DNA of 64,000 bases from Marinobacter salexigens (GTDB taxonomy: Bacteria; Pseudomonadota; Gammaproteobacteria; Pseudomonadales; Oleiphilaceae). Below are positions 55,026 through 64,000 of the stretch, one piece after another (within the stretch, counting starts at the first letter, position 1; each line of letters starts with the position of its first letter). Position numbers and translations under genes: made by a program. Location of the stretch: assembly GCF_002806945.1 (NCBI RefSeq), contig NZ_NIHC01000004.1, positions 372,001-436,000 on the forward strand. The letters run 5' to 3'. The notes below the pieces were generated by a model that did not search any database, was not told the DNA's origin, and saw only the letters and a program-made list of their open reading frames with translations.

Positions 55026-56021
55026 ATGAAAGTGCTCGTAACCGGCGGCGCCGGATATATCGGCAGCCATGTGGTGCGTCAGTTGGCCGAAGCTGGCCAT
55101 GATATCGTTGTGTTCGATAATCTCTCAACGGGCTACCGCTGGGCTGTAACTGCCGGGGAGTTGGTTGTGGGTGACCTGGCCAACGAAGCCGAAATTGACC
55201 GGGTGTTTTCCGATCACCAGTTTGAGGCAGTTCTGCACTTCGCAGCAAATATCGTCGTGCCTGAGTCTGTTTCCAACCCACTCAAGTATTACAGCAATAA
55301 CACCCGCAACACGCTGAATCTTCTCAAAGCGGTTGATAAGTACAAAGTGCCGTACATGGTGTTTTCTTCAACGGCTGCTGTGTACGGAATGCCCGAGCAG
55401 ACAGTGCTTACTGAAGATCTGCCATTGGACCCGATCAACCCGTATGGCGCCTCGAAAATGATGAGCGAGCGGATGATCACAGACTATGCAGCGGCGTCCG
55501 GTCTTGATTACGTTATTCTCCGCTACTTTAACGTAGCCGGTGCCAACCCCGATGGCCTGCTGGGGCAAGCTACCCCGGAAGCGACCCACCTGATCAAGGT
55601 CGCGTGCGAATGTGTTACCGGCCAGAGGGACGGAATGAGTATATTCGGCACAGATTACGACACCAAAGACGGCACCTGTGTGCGGGACTACATTCACGTT
55701 GAAGATCTTGCCAGTGCCCACGTTATGGCGCTCGATTATATGGCCAAGGGTGGTGAATCAAAGATACTGAACTGTGGTTACGGTCGCGGTTTTACTGTGC
55801 GAGAAGTCATTGATGTGGTGCGCAAACAGTCTGGCGTTGATTTTCCGGCCGTTGAAGTCGGTCGCCGTGCTGGAGATCCGGCAGCGTTGATGGCTGATAA
55901 CGCATTGATTAAAGAGACTCTGGGCTGGCAGCCTGCTTATGACGATCTGGACACGATTGTGGGCACTGCGCTGGCGTGGGAAGCAATTTGGCAAAAGAAA
56001 AAAGCCGCTTCCGGTCAGTAA
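55026..56021 (+). CDS. galE: UDP-glucose 4-epimerase
   Basis: A 331-residue short-chain epimerase interconverting UDP-glucose and UDP-galactose. The NAD site is VTGGAGYIGSHVVRQLAEAG (residues 4-23), and the active-site Tyr-x-x-x-Lys is in NPYGASKMMSE. RYFNVAGANPDG and RDYIHVEDLASAHV are family motifs. AAGGAG lies at the end of tadA. Together with ugd downstream it supplies sugar nucleotides for surface polysaccharide. Confidence 0.95.
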   Translation: MKVLVTGGAGYIGSHVVRQLAEAGHDIVVFDNLSTGYRWAVTAGELVVGDLANEAEIDRVFSDHQFEAVLHFAANIVVPESVSNPLKYYSNNTRNTLNLLKAVDKYKVPYMVFSSTAAVYGMPEQTVLTEDLPLDPINPYGASKMMSERMITDYAAASGLDYVILRYFNVAGANPDGLLGQATPEATHLIKVACECVTGQRDGMSIFGTDYDTKDGTCVRDYIHVEDLASAHVMALDYMAKGGESKILNCGYGRGFTVREVIDVVRKQSGVDFPAVEVGRRAGDPAALMADNALIKETLGWQPAYDDLDTIVGTALAWEAIWQKKKAASGQ

Positions 56022-56062
56022 AAAACAATTTTGATCACATTGATAATGTCGGGATTTAAAGG

Positions 56063-57403
56063 ATGAAAATAACGATTTTTGGTACGGGTTATGTTGGGCT
56101 AGTGACTGGAGCCTGCCTGGCAGACGTTGGCCACGAAGTACTTTGCATGGATGTTGATCTGGCAAAGATCGACAAGCTGAAGAATGGCCAGATTCCCATT
56201 TTTGAGCCAGGTCTCGATAACATCGTAAAGCACAACGTAGACGCCGGGCGGCTGGAGTTCACTACAGATGTTGAGGAAGCCGTCAAGCACGGCGCCCTGC
56301 AGTTCATTGCTGTGGGCACGCCCCCTGATGAAGATGGCTCTGCCGATATGCAGTACGTTACGGCCGTAGCCAAGTCTATCGGTCAGTACATGGAAGATTA
56401 TAAAGTCGTTGTGGACAAATCCACAGTACCTGTTGGGACAGGCGACAAAGTGCAAGCGGCAGTGCAGGCGCAGCTCGACAGCCGTGGCTTGGATCTAGAG
56501 TTCGATGTGGTCTCCAACCCTGAATTCCTGAAAGAAGGCGCAGCAATCAACGATTTCATGAAGCCTGACCGCATCGTGATTGGCACAGACAGCGAAAAGG
56601 CCGCGGATCTGCTTCGGGAAGTGTATTACCCGTTCAACCGCAGCCATGATCGCATGATCTTCATGGATATTCGTTCTGCTGAGCTAACCAAGTACGCCGC
56701 CAACTCCATGCTGGCCACCAAAATCAGCTTTATGAACGAGATTGCCAATCTGGCTGAGCGCCTGGGTGCTGATATTGAAGCGGTTCGCCGCGGCATAGGT
56801 TCAGACCCCCGAATCGGCTACCACTTTATCTACCCCGGCTGCGGCTACGGCGGGTCCTGCTTCCCTAAAGACGTTCAGGCTCTGGCACGTACAGCGGCAA
56901 GCTGTGGCTATGATGCGCGCTTGCTCAATGCGGTAGAGGAAGTGAACTACGCTCAGAAGCATGTTCTTTTTGACAAGATCAGCCACTATTTTGATGGCGA
57001 CCTGAAGGGCAAGGTTGTGGCAATCTGGGGGCTGGCATTCAAGCCGAATACCGATGATATGCGTGAAGCCTCAGCCCGCACCTTGATGGAAGATCTATGG
57101 AAGGCCGGCGCCACGGTTCAGGCGTTTGATCCGGAATCCATGGAAGAAACCCAGCGCATCTATGGCGATCGTGCAGATTTAACCCTGTGTGGCACCAAAG
57201 AACAGACCCTTCGCGGCGCGGACGTGTTGGCAATCTGCACTGAGTGGAAAGAGTTTCGCTCGCCAGATTTTGATGCCATCAAATCAACACTGCGTGAGCC
57301 TGTTATATTTGATGGTCGCAATCTTTACGAACCGGAAATACTGGATCGCCACGGGTTGATTTACTACGCGATTGGTCGCGGACGTAACCAATTCCAGTCG
57401 TGA
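56063..57403 (+). CDS. ugd: UDP-glucose 6-dehydrogenase
   Basis: A 446-residue NAD enzyme that makes UDP-glucuronate. The NAD fold [20 protein letters not shown] is at the N-terminus, and the catalytic Cys is in [18 protein letters not shown] (near residue 260). [18 protein letters not shown] sequence ([19 protein letters not shown]) marks the C-terminal domain. The gene follows galE by 41 nt. UDP-glucuronate could feed exopolysaccharide or lipid A modification; no such transferase lies nearby. Confidence 0.95.
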   Translation: MKITIFGTGYVGLVTGACLADVGHEVLCMDVDLAKIDKLKNGQIPIFEPGLDNIVKHNVDAGRLEFTTDVEEAVKHGALQFIAVGTPPDEDGSADMQYVTAVAKSIGQYMEDYKVVVDKSTVPVGTGDKVQAAVQAQLDSRGLDLEFDVVSNPEFLKEGAAINDFMKPDRIVIGTDSEKAADLLREVYYPFNRSHDRMIFMDIRSAELTKYAANSMLATKISFMNEIANLAERLGADIEAVRRGIGSDPRIGYHFIYPGCGYGGSCFPKDVQALARTAASCGYDARLLNAVEEVNYAQKHVLFDKISHYFDGDLKGKVVAIWGLAFKPNTDDMREASARTLMEDLWKAGATVQAFDPESMEETQRIYGDRADLTLCGTKEQTLRGADVLAICTEWKEFRSPDFDAIKSTLREPVIFDGRNLYEPEILDRHGLIYYAIGRGRNQFQS

Positions 57404-57437
57404 TGATCTGCCCGCAGGGGGAAACACGGAGCCAGCG

Positions 57438-57869
57438 ATGATACAAGGTCAGGAATTTCGTCTTCACGAACGGCTGGCAGCCGACACCATCAGCTTGGGT
57501 CGCAGCAAGCTGTGTGAAATCCTTTTGATGAACGATCAAGCCTGGCCCTGGGTTATCCTGGTACCTGCGGTTGCAGGCATTCGGGAAATATACGAACTCA
57601 ACCCCGAGCAGCAGCACCTGTTGCTTCGAGAGTCGTCGGCTCTGAGCCGTGGCATGATGGCGGTTTTCGGAGGCGATAAGATGAACGTCGCAGCCCTCGG
57701 CAACATGGTGCCCCAGTTGCACCTACATCATATTGTTCGCTTCGAGGGTGATCCGGCATGGCCGGGCCCGGTTTGGGGAAAGCAACCACCGGTTCCCTAC
57801 GATGAGGGACGGCTTGCCAAGGTGAAGCAGGCGCTTGTTCCAGTGTTGTCAGAACTTGGCGTCGCTTGA
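57438..57869 (+). CDS. HIT-domain protein with a shifted histidine triad
   Basis: A 143-residue HIT-superfamily protein. It has LGRSKLCEILLMNDQAWPWV near the start, an AVAGIREIYELNPEQQHLLL helix, and NMVPQLHLHHIVRFEGDP. The usual triad is H-x-H-x-H; here it is H-L-H-H, so the third His is not at the standard place. The central nucleophile position is kept. This matches a recognisable subgroup, from memory, so it may be active on nucleotide phosphoramidates or similar, but the substrate is unknown. GGAG lies 6 nt before the ATG at 57438. Confidence 0.85.
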   Translation: MIQGQEFRLHERLAADTISLGRSKLCEILLMNDQAWPWVILVPAVAGIREIYELNPEQQHLLLRESSALSRGMMAVFGGDKMNVAALGNMVPQLHLHHIVRFEGDPAWPGPVWGKQPPVPYDEGRLAKVKQALVPVLSELGVA

Positions 57870-57895
57870 TCAGTTCAGGTTGCTAATGGCGCCGG

Positions 57896-58519
57896 TTACC
57901 GGATTGATGCGTGCTTAGCCATCATTTGCGAGCCAATAAGGATCATTCTGAGCTCGGTTTTCAGTTTGATCTTTAATTCTTCGCGCTCTTTGGGCGTTGC
58001 GTCCAGTGCATCTGCACCCTGGTTAAACACCAGCGTTACCATAGCTTCTGCAACCACGCGGGCATCAGACAAGGGCTTATCCCGCTCTTCCGCAAAGCGC
58101 CGAAGGTCATCGGCCAATTCCGTCACGAAATGATCAATCTCGGCTTTAATGGCGGTTCGGAACGGCTTGGAGCCCCCGGTTCGCTCCCGAAGCATCAACC
58201 TGAACAGGTTGGAGTTTTTGTCAAGATACTCCATAAAGGTTTCGATGGAGGTTGAGATGGCGCTGCCATCACGGGCAATGCGTTTGCGAGCCTGTCGCAT
58301 CAGTTGCCTCAGAGCTACGCCACCTTCGTCCACGAGTACCAGCCCCAGCTCATCAAGATCCGCAAAGTGACGGTAGAAAGACGTTGGCGCAATGCCTGCC
58401 TCACGGGCGACTTCCCGTAGGCTAAGACTCCCGAATCCGCGATCCGGGCTCAGTTGCGCCAGGGCGGCATCCATTAGTGAACGCCGGGTGAGAAGCTTCT
58501 GCTCGGCTCTGGTTGACAA
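57896..58519 (-). CDS. TetR-family repressor, FabR/DesT-like
   Basis: A 207-residue TetR regulator. The HTH is SLREVAREAGIAPTSFYRHF (about 33-52), preceded by TRAEQKLLTRRSLMDAALAQ, and the ligand domain includes SNLFRLMLRERTGGSKPFRT. This pattern resembles FabR of E. coli and DesT of Pseudomonas, which control unsaturated fatty acid synthesis by sensing acyl-CoA or acyl-ACP; no desaturase or fab gene lies nearby. The start is TTG at 58519, with GGAG 8 nt upstream. It is convergent with the HIT gene and divergent from aspS. Confidence 0.88.
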   Translation of the reverse strand: MSTRAEQKLLTRRSLMDAALAQLSPDRGFGSLSLREVAREAGIAPTSFYRHFADLDELGLVLVDEGGVALRQLMRQARKRIARDGSAISTSIETFMEYLDKNSNLFRLMLRERTGGSKPFRTAIKAEIDHFVTELADDLRRFAEERDKPLSDARVVAEAMVTLVFNQGADALDATPKEREELKIKLKTELRMILIGSQMMAKHASIR

Positions 58520-58895
58520 GGTTAGGGCTCCAGCAATAGGTGAGTGCCGTAGTCTAGCCGTCTGTTACCAGTGAGGGAACCCGCCATTGGTTGCCTGGCA
58601 CATAAATTTCAGTGCCAGCTGTCTTGCGGGAAACATGCCTGATTTTCGTAACCAATATGTTTATAATAAGCCTCTTTTTGAGAAACTCTCTTGCCAGTTT
58701 TATTGGCAGGCAGGAATAAAGTTAGCGGCAAGCGGGCGTATGGGCTTTCCGAAACCGTGCGGAGCCATGGATGGCGGAGCCGAGCGTACAGGGAGGTATT
58801 CACAGCGTGTTTCGGAAAGCCCATACGCCCGCTTGCTTGCACGCTGAATCGAACATCAACATTAATCCAAAACACCAGACACTACGGGAACCGGT
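58520..58895. promoter_or_regulatory. Intergenic region between the FabR/DesT-like gene and aspS
   Basis: This 376-bp gene-free region holds a consensus -10 TATAAT at 58662-58667 (its -35, TGATTT 16 nt upstream, is poor), which would give aspS a leader of about 220 nt. That leader would include a small hairpin (TGCCA 58692-58696 with TGGCA 58704-58708) and palindromic element copy 2 (58728-58836). No ORF here looks genuine. Confidence 0.4.
58728..58836 (+). repeat. Long palindromic element, copy 2 (28-bp arms, 53-nt conserved loop)
   Basis: A perfect inverted repeat: left arm 58728-58755 (beginning GCAAGCGGGCGTATGGGC and ending CCGAAAC), right arm 58809-58836. The 53-nt loop (58756-58808) is nearly identical to the loop of copy 1 on the minus strand; 4 differences are seen by eye. 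The arms are perfect in themselves but are not the copy 1 arms: they are longer and share only GAAAC/GTTTC at the loop end plus CTT.C. The element lies between the FabR/DesT-like gene and aspS. Peptides predicted through it look like translation of the element. Confidence 0.9.
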
Positions 58896-60701
58896 ATGCG
58901 CAGTCATTATTGCGGTGGGATCAATGAATCTCACATCGATCAGGAAGTTACACTCTGCGGATGGGTACACCGCCGCCGCGATCACGGTGGGGTTATCTTC
59001 CTGGATTTGCGTGACCGCGATGGTATTGCGCAAGTTGTGGTAGATCCGGACACCGAGGAAAGCTTTGCGCTTGCAGAGAAAGTGCGTAGTGAGTATGTGG
59101 TGAAGATTAAAGGCCTGGTGCGCCGTCGCCCTGCAGGCACTGAAAACAGCAATATGCCTACGGGCCAGGTTGAAATGCTCGGCAAGGAAGTCACCATCCT
59201 GAACGCCGCAGCCACACCTCCATTCCCGCTCGACGAGCATGTAGACGTTGGCGAAGATGTGCGCCTGCGCTATCGCTTTGTGGATCTGCGCCGCCCGGAA
59301 ATGCTGAACCGCCTGCGCTTTCGTTCACGGGTAACCAGCTATATCCGCAACTACCTCGACAGTAACGGCTTCATGGATGTGGAAACCCCCATCCTGACCC
59401 GCGCAACGCCGGAGGGCGCCCGTGATTATCTGGTGCCGAGCCGCACCCACGAAGGTTCTTTCTTTGCGCTTCCGCAATCGCCTCAGCTGTTCAAGCAGAT
59501 GCTGATGGTGTCTGGTGTAGATCGCTACTACCAGATTGCCAAGTGCTTCCGTGATGAGGACTTGCGTGCAGATCGTCAGCCTGAATTTACCCAGGTAGAC
59601 ATCGAGGCGTCATTCGTTAACGAAGAAGATCTGATGAACCTGAACGAGGACATGATTCGTGCCCTGTTCAAAGACGTCATGGGCGTTGAGTTGCCGGAAT
59701 TCCCACGCATGCCCTATGCAGAAGCTATGGATCGCTTCGGCAGTGACAAGCCGGACTTGCGTATCCCGCTTGAGCTTCAGGATGTGGGTGATCTGGTTGC
59801 CGGTGTTGATTTCAAGGTGTTTGCAGGCCCGGCAAACGACCCGAAAGGTCGCGTGGCAGCTCTGCGGGTACCCAAAGGTGGCGAGCTGAGCCGTAAGCAG
59901 ATCGATGAGTACACCAAATATGTGGGCATATACGGTGCTAAGGGCCTGGCGTACATCAAGGTCAACGAGCTGTCCAAAGGCGTTGAAGGTCTGCAATCAC
60001 CCATCGTGAAGTTCCTGGGCGATGATGTTGCAATGGCTGTAATCGAGCGTACCGGTGCAGAAGACGGCGATATTGTGTTCTTCGGCGCAGACAAGACGAC
60101 AGTGGTTAACGAAGCGCTGGGCGCGCTGCGAATCAAGGTGGGACACGACCTGGATATGCTGACCAGTGAGTGGGCGCCAATGTGGGTTGTGGACTTCCCG
60201 ATGTTTGAGGTTCTGCCGGATGGCGGTTTGACCGCTATTCACCACCCCTTCACAGCGCCAAGCTGCAGCCCTGAAGAATTGGCTGCTAAACCGGAAACGG
60301 CTTTGTCCCGTGCTTACGATATGGTTCTTAACGGCACCGAGCTGGGTGGCGGTTCTGTTCGTATCCACAGTGATAAAATGCAGCAGGAAGTGTTCCGGAT
60401 TTTGGGCATCAGTGAAGAAGAATCTCGCGCCAAGTTCGGGTTCCTTCTGGACGCACTCAAGTACGGTTGCCCCCCCCATGGTGGTTTGGCTTTCGGCCTG
60501 GACCGACTGCTGATGTTGATGACGGGCGCGAGTTCGATTCGCGATGTGATTGCCTTCCCGAAAACCCAGAGCGCAACCTGCCTGATGACTCAAGCGCCGG
60601 GTGAGGTAGATGAAAAGCAGCTGCGTGAGCTGAACATTCGTCTGCGTAAAAAGCCTGTAAAAGGCTCTGATGACCAGGCTGCACAAACCGAAGAGAAGTA
60701 A
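58896..60701 (+). CDS. aspS: Aspartyl-tRNA synthetase
   Basis: A 601-residue class II synthetase (E. coli 590). The anticodon-binding OB domain begins with [20 protein letters not shown], then [20 protein letters not shown]. The catalytic core has [20 protein letters not shown] and [20 protein letters not shown] bacterial insertion domain follows (about 290-420), and the ATP motif is [20 protein letters not shown]. The C-terminus is extended by Lys/Gln residues. Whether it also charges Asn cannot be told. ruvC begins 13 nt after the stop; no yebC lies between. Confidence 0.97.
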   Translation: MRSHYCGGINESHIDQEVTLCGWVHRRRDHGGVIFLDLRDRDGIAQVVVDPDTEESFALAEKVRSEYVVKIKGLVRRRPAGTENSNMPTGQVEMLGKEVTILNAAATPPFPLDEHVDVGEDVRLRYRFVDLRRPEMLNRLRFRSRVTSYIRNYLDSNGFMDVETPILTRATPEGARDYLVPSRTHEGSFFALPQSPQLFKQMLMVSGVDRYYQIAKCFRDEDLRADRQPEFTQVDIEASFVNEEDLMNLNEDMIRALFKDVMGVELPEFPRMPYAEAMDRFGSDKPDLRIPLELQDVGDLVAGVDFKVFAGPANDPKGRVAALRVPKGGELSRKQIDEYTKYVGIYGAKGLAYIKVNELSKGVEGLQSPIVKFLGDDVAMAVIERTGAEDGDIVFFGADKTTVVNEALGALRIKVGHDLDMLTSEWAPMWVVDFPMFEVLPDGGLTAIHHPFTAPSCSPEELAAKPETALSRAYDMVLNGTELGGGSVRIHSDKMQQEVFRILGISEEESRAKFGFLLDALKYGCPPHGGLAFGLDRLLMLMTGASSIRDVIAFPKTQSATCLMTQAPGEVDEKQLRELNIRLRKKPVKGSDDQAAQTEEK

Positions 60702-60714
60702 GCAGGGCATTGAT

Positions 60715-61242
60715 GTGGCGATTATTCTGGGTGTCGACCCCGGCTCAAGGATCACCGGTTACGGTATTATCCGGGCTGAAGGCCGGCACATAGAATACAT
60801 CGACAGTGGCTGTATCCGCATGGGTGAGAAGCCCATGCCGGAGCGCCTCAAGATCATCTTCCAAAGCCTGGCGAGCTTGATTGGCGAGTTCCGGCCTGAG
60901 GAGTTTGCCATTGAGCAGGTGTTTATGGCCCGCAATCCAGACTCCGCACTCAAGCTAGGGCAAGCCCGTGGTGCTGCTATAGTCAGTGCGGCCACCAGCG
61001 GGTTGGTGGTGCATGAATACTCAGCCCGGCAAGTAAAACAAGCGGTGGTGGGCAAGGGCGGTGCCGAAAAATCCCAGGTACAGCACATGGTTCAGGTGTT
61101 GCTGTCACTCTCCCGAAAACCCCAAGCTGACGCCGCCGATGCTCTGGCCATCGCCTTGTGCCATGCGCACATGAATCAAAGCATACTGAGAGTGGCAGGG
61201 AGTGGCGGCAAGTCGCGCAGCGGTCGCGTGCGACAACAATAA
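60715..61242 (+). CDS. ruvC: Holliday junction resolvase RuvC
   Basis: A 175-residue endonuclease (E. coli 173). The four acidic residues are visible: Asp in [16 protein letters not shown], Glu in [20 protein letters not shown], and the Asp pair in [14 protein letters not shown]. It cleaves Holliday junctions made accessible by RuvAB. The start is GTG at 60715, with CAGGG a few nt upstream; the longer frame from 60670 overlaps the aspS end and is rejected. ruvA follows 29 nt later. Confidence 0.95.
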   Translation: MAIILGVDPGSRITGYGIIRAEGRHIEYIDSGCIRMGEKPMPERLKIIFQSLASLIGEFRPEEFAIEQVFMARNPDSALKLGQARGAAIVSAATSGLVVHEYSARQVKQAVVGKGGAEKSQVQHMVQVLLSLSRKPQADAADALAIALCHAHMNQSILRVAGSGGKSRSGRVRQQ

Positions 61243-61271
61243 CAGCTCTGCGGAGCGGCAGGAGGTAATCC

Positions 61272-61901
61272 TTGATAGGTCGTATCCGAGGTATTCTGGT
61301 CGAAAAAACACCCGGGCAGGCACTCATCGAATGCGGTGGCCTGGGTTACGAAGTTGATATTCCTTTCACAGCCTTTTACCACCTGCCAGAACCCGGGCAG
61401 GAGGTTACCCTTCATACACATTTTGTGGTTCGCGAAGACGCTCAAAGCCTGTACGGATTTGCCTCACGGCTTGATCGTGATTTGTTCCGGTTGCTGATTA
61501 AAGTGAACGGTGTAGGCCCCAAGGTGGCTACCGGGATTCTTTCTGGTCTGGATGCGCAGCAGTTTATCCGCTGCGTGGAAGGGCGTGATATCAAGTCACT
61601 GGTGAAGCTCCCCGGGGTTGGCAAAAAAACCGCAGAGCGCCTTTTGATCGAGATGACAGATCGGATCAAGCAGCTTGAGGGGCAGTTTATACCTGCTTCC
61701 GCGGGAGCAGATGTGGGTAGCGATGAGGCTCTCCAGTTGGCAGTTACCACGCATAATCCCGCCGACGAAGCAGAGGCGGCGCTGATTGCGCTTGGATATA
61801 AACCTCAAGAGGCCGCACGGGCAATCAGCAAGGTGGCTGAAGAGGGCATGAGCAGTGAGGCCTTGATTCGTCTGGCTCTGCGTAACATGATTCCAGCATG
61901 A
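61272..61901 (+). CDS. ruvA: Holliday junction branch migration protein RuvA
   Basis: A 209-residue DNA-binding subunit that targets RuvB to Holliday junctions. Domain I starts at IGRIRGILVEKTPGQALIEC, two helix-hairpin-helix motifs follow (LIKVNGVGPKVATGILSG, LVKLPGVGKKTAERLLIEM), and the RuvB-contact domain III ends with ALRNMIPA. The start is TTG at 61272, behind AGGAGG with a 7-nt spacer. A 139-bp gap separates it from ruvB, unlike the tight ruvAB of most relatives. Confidence 0.96.
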   Translation: MIGRIRGILVEKTPGQALIECGGLGYEVDIPFTAFYHLPEPGQEVTLHTHFVVREDAQSLYGFASRLDRDLFRLLIKVNGVGPKVATGILSGLDAQQFIRCVEGRDIKSLVKLPGVGKKTAERLLIEMTDRIKQLEGQFIPASAGADVGSDEALQLAVTTHNPADEAEAALIALGYKPQEAARAISKVAEEGMSSEALIRLALRNMIPA

Positions 61902-62040
61902 TGACCTGACTTTAATGTGTCGCCTGTATAGCGCCAAACCTGTAGAGAGCGTAACGTGACACCCAGTTGGCTGTTTGTACAATTGAGTCACTTTTGGTTT
62001 GAAGTGGCAGCCTATTGATTTCCCTTGAGCGGATATGTAA

Positions 62041-63069
62041 ATGATTGAATCCGATCGGCTGATCTCAGCCCGGGCAGGAGACAACGAGGAGATTCAGGAT
62101 CGCGCGATCCGGCCAACGTTGCTGGCAGAGTATGTGGGGCAGCCCGCGGTACGGGAGCAGATGGATATCTTCATCTCGGCAGCGCGGGGCCGTGGGGAGG
62201 CGTTGGACCATGTACTTATTTTCGGACCGCCGGGGCTGGGCAAAACCACACTGGCCAATATTATTGCCAACGAAATGGGCGTGTCGATCAAAACCACGTC
62301 CGGGCCGGTGCTTGAGAAGGCTGGGGATCTCGCCGCCATGCTCACCAATCTGGAAGAGGGCGATGTCCTCTTCATTGACGAGATTCATCGCTTGAGTGCA
62401 GTGGTAGAAGAAATACTGTACCCGGCCATGGAAGACTACCAGCTGGACATCATGATTGGTGAAGGGCCGGCAGCCCGTTCGATCAAGCTCGACCTGCCAC
62501 CGTTTACGCTGGTGGGCGCAACCACCCGCGCAGGCCTGCTAACCTCACCCTTGAGGGACAGGTTTGGAATAGTTCAACGCCTCGAATTTTATAACACGGC
62601 AGATCTTACCCACATTGTCGGTCGGTCCGCTCGGCTTTCAGGTGTGGATATTGATGAAGAAGGTGCCTACGAAATAGCGCACCGTTCCAGAGGCACCCCC
62701 CGCATAGCCAATCGCCTTTTGCGACGGGTAAGAGACTATGCAGAAGTGCGCGCGGACGGACATATCAGCGCAGACATTGCCGACCAGGCGCTGAATATGC
62801 TGAAGGTAGACAGCCAGGGCTTTGATCATATGGACAGACGCCTGCTGTTAGCAATGATCGAAAAATTTGACGGCGGGCCAGTGGGGGTCGAAAGTCTTGC
62901 TGCTGCGATCAGCGAAGAACGCGGAACCATCGAAGATGTTCTTGAGCCCTTCCTGATTCAGCAGGGCTTTATGGTTCGCACGCCCCGTGGTCGTATGGTG
63001 ACATCTCATGCCTATCAACATTTCGGCATAGTGAGGGAACCCGCGGAACCAGAAGGAGGTTCCCTTTGA
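62041..63069 (+). CDS. ruvB: Holliday junction branch migration helicase RuvB
   Basis: A 342-residue AAA+ motor. Walker A is [20 protein letters not shown] (about 58-77), Walker B is [20 protein letters not shown], sensor 1 is [20 protein letters not shown] with the arginine finger, and the C-terminal winged helix has [17 protein letters not shown]. It is near E. coli length (336). It has a weak ribosome binding site. The ybgC start overlaps its stop. Confidence 0.97.
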   Translation: MIESDRLISARAGDNEEIQDRAIRPTLLAEYVGQPAVREQMDIFISAARGRGEALDHVLIFGPPGLGKTTLANIIANEMGVSIKTTSGPVLEKAGDLAAMLTNLEEGDVLFIDEIHRLSAVVEEILYPAMEDYQLDIMIGEGPAARSIKLDLPPFTLVGATTRAGLLTSPLRDRFGIVQRLEFYNTADLTHIVGRSARLSGVDIDEEGAYEIAHRSRGTPRIANRLLRRVRDYAEVRADGHISADIADQALNMLKVDSQGFDHMDRRLLLAMIEKFDGGPVGVESLAAAISEERGTIEDVLEPFLIQQGFMVRTPRGRMVTSHAYQHFGIVREPAEPEGGSL

Positions 63070-63503
63070 GCGATACTGGCGCCCCAGCTGGCTTTCTATG
63101 GCCTGTCCGGGTTTACATTGAGGATACCGATGCTGGCGGTATTGTGTTTCACGCCAAGTATCTTCATTACATGGAGCGTGCCCGCACAGAATGGGTGCGC
63201 AGCTGTGGAGTCGGGCTTCGAGCCGGGTTGGCAGACAATATAAGCTATGTTGTTCAAAGGCTGTCTATTCACTACGCAGTACCTGCAATGCTCGACGATG
63301 AGTTAATGGTTAGTGCTGAGCCAGTGGCCTTTGGTCGTGTCTGGATGGAATTCAGGCAGAGAGTATTGCGCAAGAGTGATAACAAATTGCTGTGTGAAGC
63401 GAGTGTACGAGTGGCTTGTATTGCTCTTGATAGCGGGCGGCCAAGGCGCTTGCCGGAGAACATGCTTGAGCTGCTGGAACAAAATCGTTCGAAGCTCGAC
63501 TGA
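63066..63503 (+). CDS. ybgC: Tol-Pal system acyl-CoA thioesterase YbgC
   Basis: A 145-residue hot-dog thioesterase of the Tol-Pal locus. The family motif is [20 protein letters not shown] with the catalytic Asp, followed by [12 protein letters not shown]. It hydrolyses acyl-CoA or acyl-ACP thioesters at the inner membrane. The start is TTG at 63066, overlapping the ruvB stop (TTGA), behind AAGGAGG with 5 nt spacing. tolQ follows about 40 nt later. Confidence 0.95.
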   Translation: MSDTGAPAGFLWPVRVYIEDTDAGGIVFHAKYLHYMERARTEWVRSCGVGLRAGLADNISYVVQRLSIHYAVPAMLDDELMVSAEPVAFGRVWMEFRQRVLRKSDNKLLCEASVRVACIALDSGRPRRLPENMLELLEQNRSKLD

Positions 63504-63543
63504 AGAAAATTAATCAAAACACGAGATAACCCAGGAGTAAGTG

Positions 63544-64000
63544 GTGGATTCGGAACTATCAGTCTGGAGTCTGATTGCAAATGCCGGTGTGTTGGTTCAG
63601 CTGGTTATGTTGTTACTCGTTGCCGCATCGGTGATTTCCTGGGCGCTTATTTTTCAGCGTTTGCAGGTGTTTCGAAAAGCCCGGCAGGCGCAGTTGGCGT
63701 TTGAAGAACGCTTCTGGTCTGGAATGGATCTGGGGCAGCTCTACCGTGAAGTCAATGCGGACCCTACACCTTACTCTGGTATGGAAGCGCTATTCCGTGC
63801 CGGGTTTAAAGAATTCTCAAGGCTGCGCCAGCAAAGCCGTGATGCCGATGCAGTTATGGAGGGCACTCAGCGAGCTATGCGAGTGGCCTTCTCCCGTGAA
63901 CAGGAGCGACTTGAAACCCACTTGCCGTTTCTGGCGACTGTGGGCTCAACAAGCCCCTATGTAGGCCTGTTCGGTACCGTGTGGGGCATTATGAACTCAT
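63544..64000 (+). CDS. tolQ: Tol-Pal proton-channel subunit TolQ (partial, runs off the window)
   Basis: The first 152 residues of TolQ. It starts DSELSVWSLIANAGVLVQLV and then has a TM helix (VMLLLVAASVISWALIFQRL) and a cytoplasmic loop. The second TM helix, near SPYVGLFGTVWGIMNS, carries the TolQ/ExbB pore motif. TolQ with TolR energises outer membrane constriction at division. GTG at 63544 has AGGAG 6 nt upstream; a GTG at 63541 is too close to that site. The rest of tolQ, tolR, tolA, tolB and pal would be outside the window. Confidence 0.95.
   Translation, partial: MDSELSVWSLIANAGVLVQLVMLLLVAASVISWALIFQRLQVFRKARQAQLAFEERFWSGMDLGQLYREVNADPTPYSGMEALFRAGFKEFSRLRQQSRDADAVMEGTQRAMRVAFSREQERLETHLPFLATVGSTSPYVGLFGTVWGIMNS

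Noticed and set aside
58587..59043. ORFs through palindromic element copy 2 and the start of aspS
   Set aside because: Same reason as copy 1; they also run into the aspS frame.
61902..62040. LexA (SOS) box before ruvB
   Set aside because: CTGT-like half sites are present but no CTGT-N8-ACAG arrangement was found.

Overview
The window reads as a contiguous piece of the chromosome of a marine-type gammaproteobacterium. Protein sequences and gene order (rluE-nudJ-mnmA-hflD-purB; cspD/clpS-clpA-infA-bpt-aat; lolCD-comEC-exbBD-msbA-lpxK-kdsB-ptp-murB; aspS-ruvCAB-ybgC-tolQ) resemble Pseudomonas and, I infer from memory of the family, Marinobacter or a close relative. No database search was possible. 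Genes are dense, overlaps of 4-20 bp are frequent, and several genes start with GTG or TTG behind strong ribosome binding sites. I saw no rRNA, tRNA, CRISPR array, transposase or phage gene.

Layout. 1-1143 (minus): an unknown membrane-anchored protein, and the start of a membrane signalling protein cut by the window edge. 1388-2407: a LysR regulator. 2387-9024 (minus): a long operon-like run of RNA modification, purine and ribosome-hydroxylation genes (rluE, nudJ, mnmA, hflD, purB, roxA) ending in a GNAT fusion protein. 9108-14260: the N-degron degradation cluster (cspD, clpS, clpA, infA, bpt, aat), followed by palindromic element copy 1. 14522-18934 (minus): trxB, then agmatine catabolism (aguA, aguB) with an orphan moxR, and a small secreted protein. 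19038-31205: a PilZ protein, then the envelope block: lipoprotein release (lolC, lolD), DNA uptake (comEC), an ExbB/ExbD proton channel, lipid A flipping and synthesis (msbA, lpxK), kdsB, a tyrosine phosphatase and murB. 31295-42544: proS, an Lrp regulator opposite leuA, a second cold-shock gene, prpE, xseA, guaB and guaA. 42776-46705: a PAS-GGDEF-EAL protein bounded by two terminator-like hairpins, a zinc alcohol dehydrogenase with an Anr/FNR-like site, and a PIMT-like methyltransferase. 46695-54381: two divergent L,D-transpeptidases and an RND efflux operon with its TetR gene. 54516-58519: tadA, galE, ugd, a HIT protein and a FabR/DesT-like repressor. 58728-64000: palindromic element copy 2, aspS, ruvC, ruvA, ruvB, ybgC and the start of tolQ.

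The least explained structure is a pair of long hairpins (14315-14413 and 58728-58836). Both have a 53-nt loop, almost identical between copies (4 differences by eye), but perfectly self-complementary arms of different sequence and length (23 and 28 bp). Most of the rest is recognisable housekeeping and envelope biology. Notable points of context are the compact N-degron cluster, a lone Lol permease, an orphan MoxR, the lack of yebC between aspS and ruvC, and a candidate operator overlapping the RND promoter.
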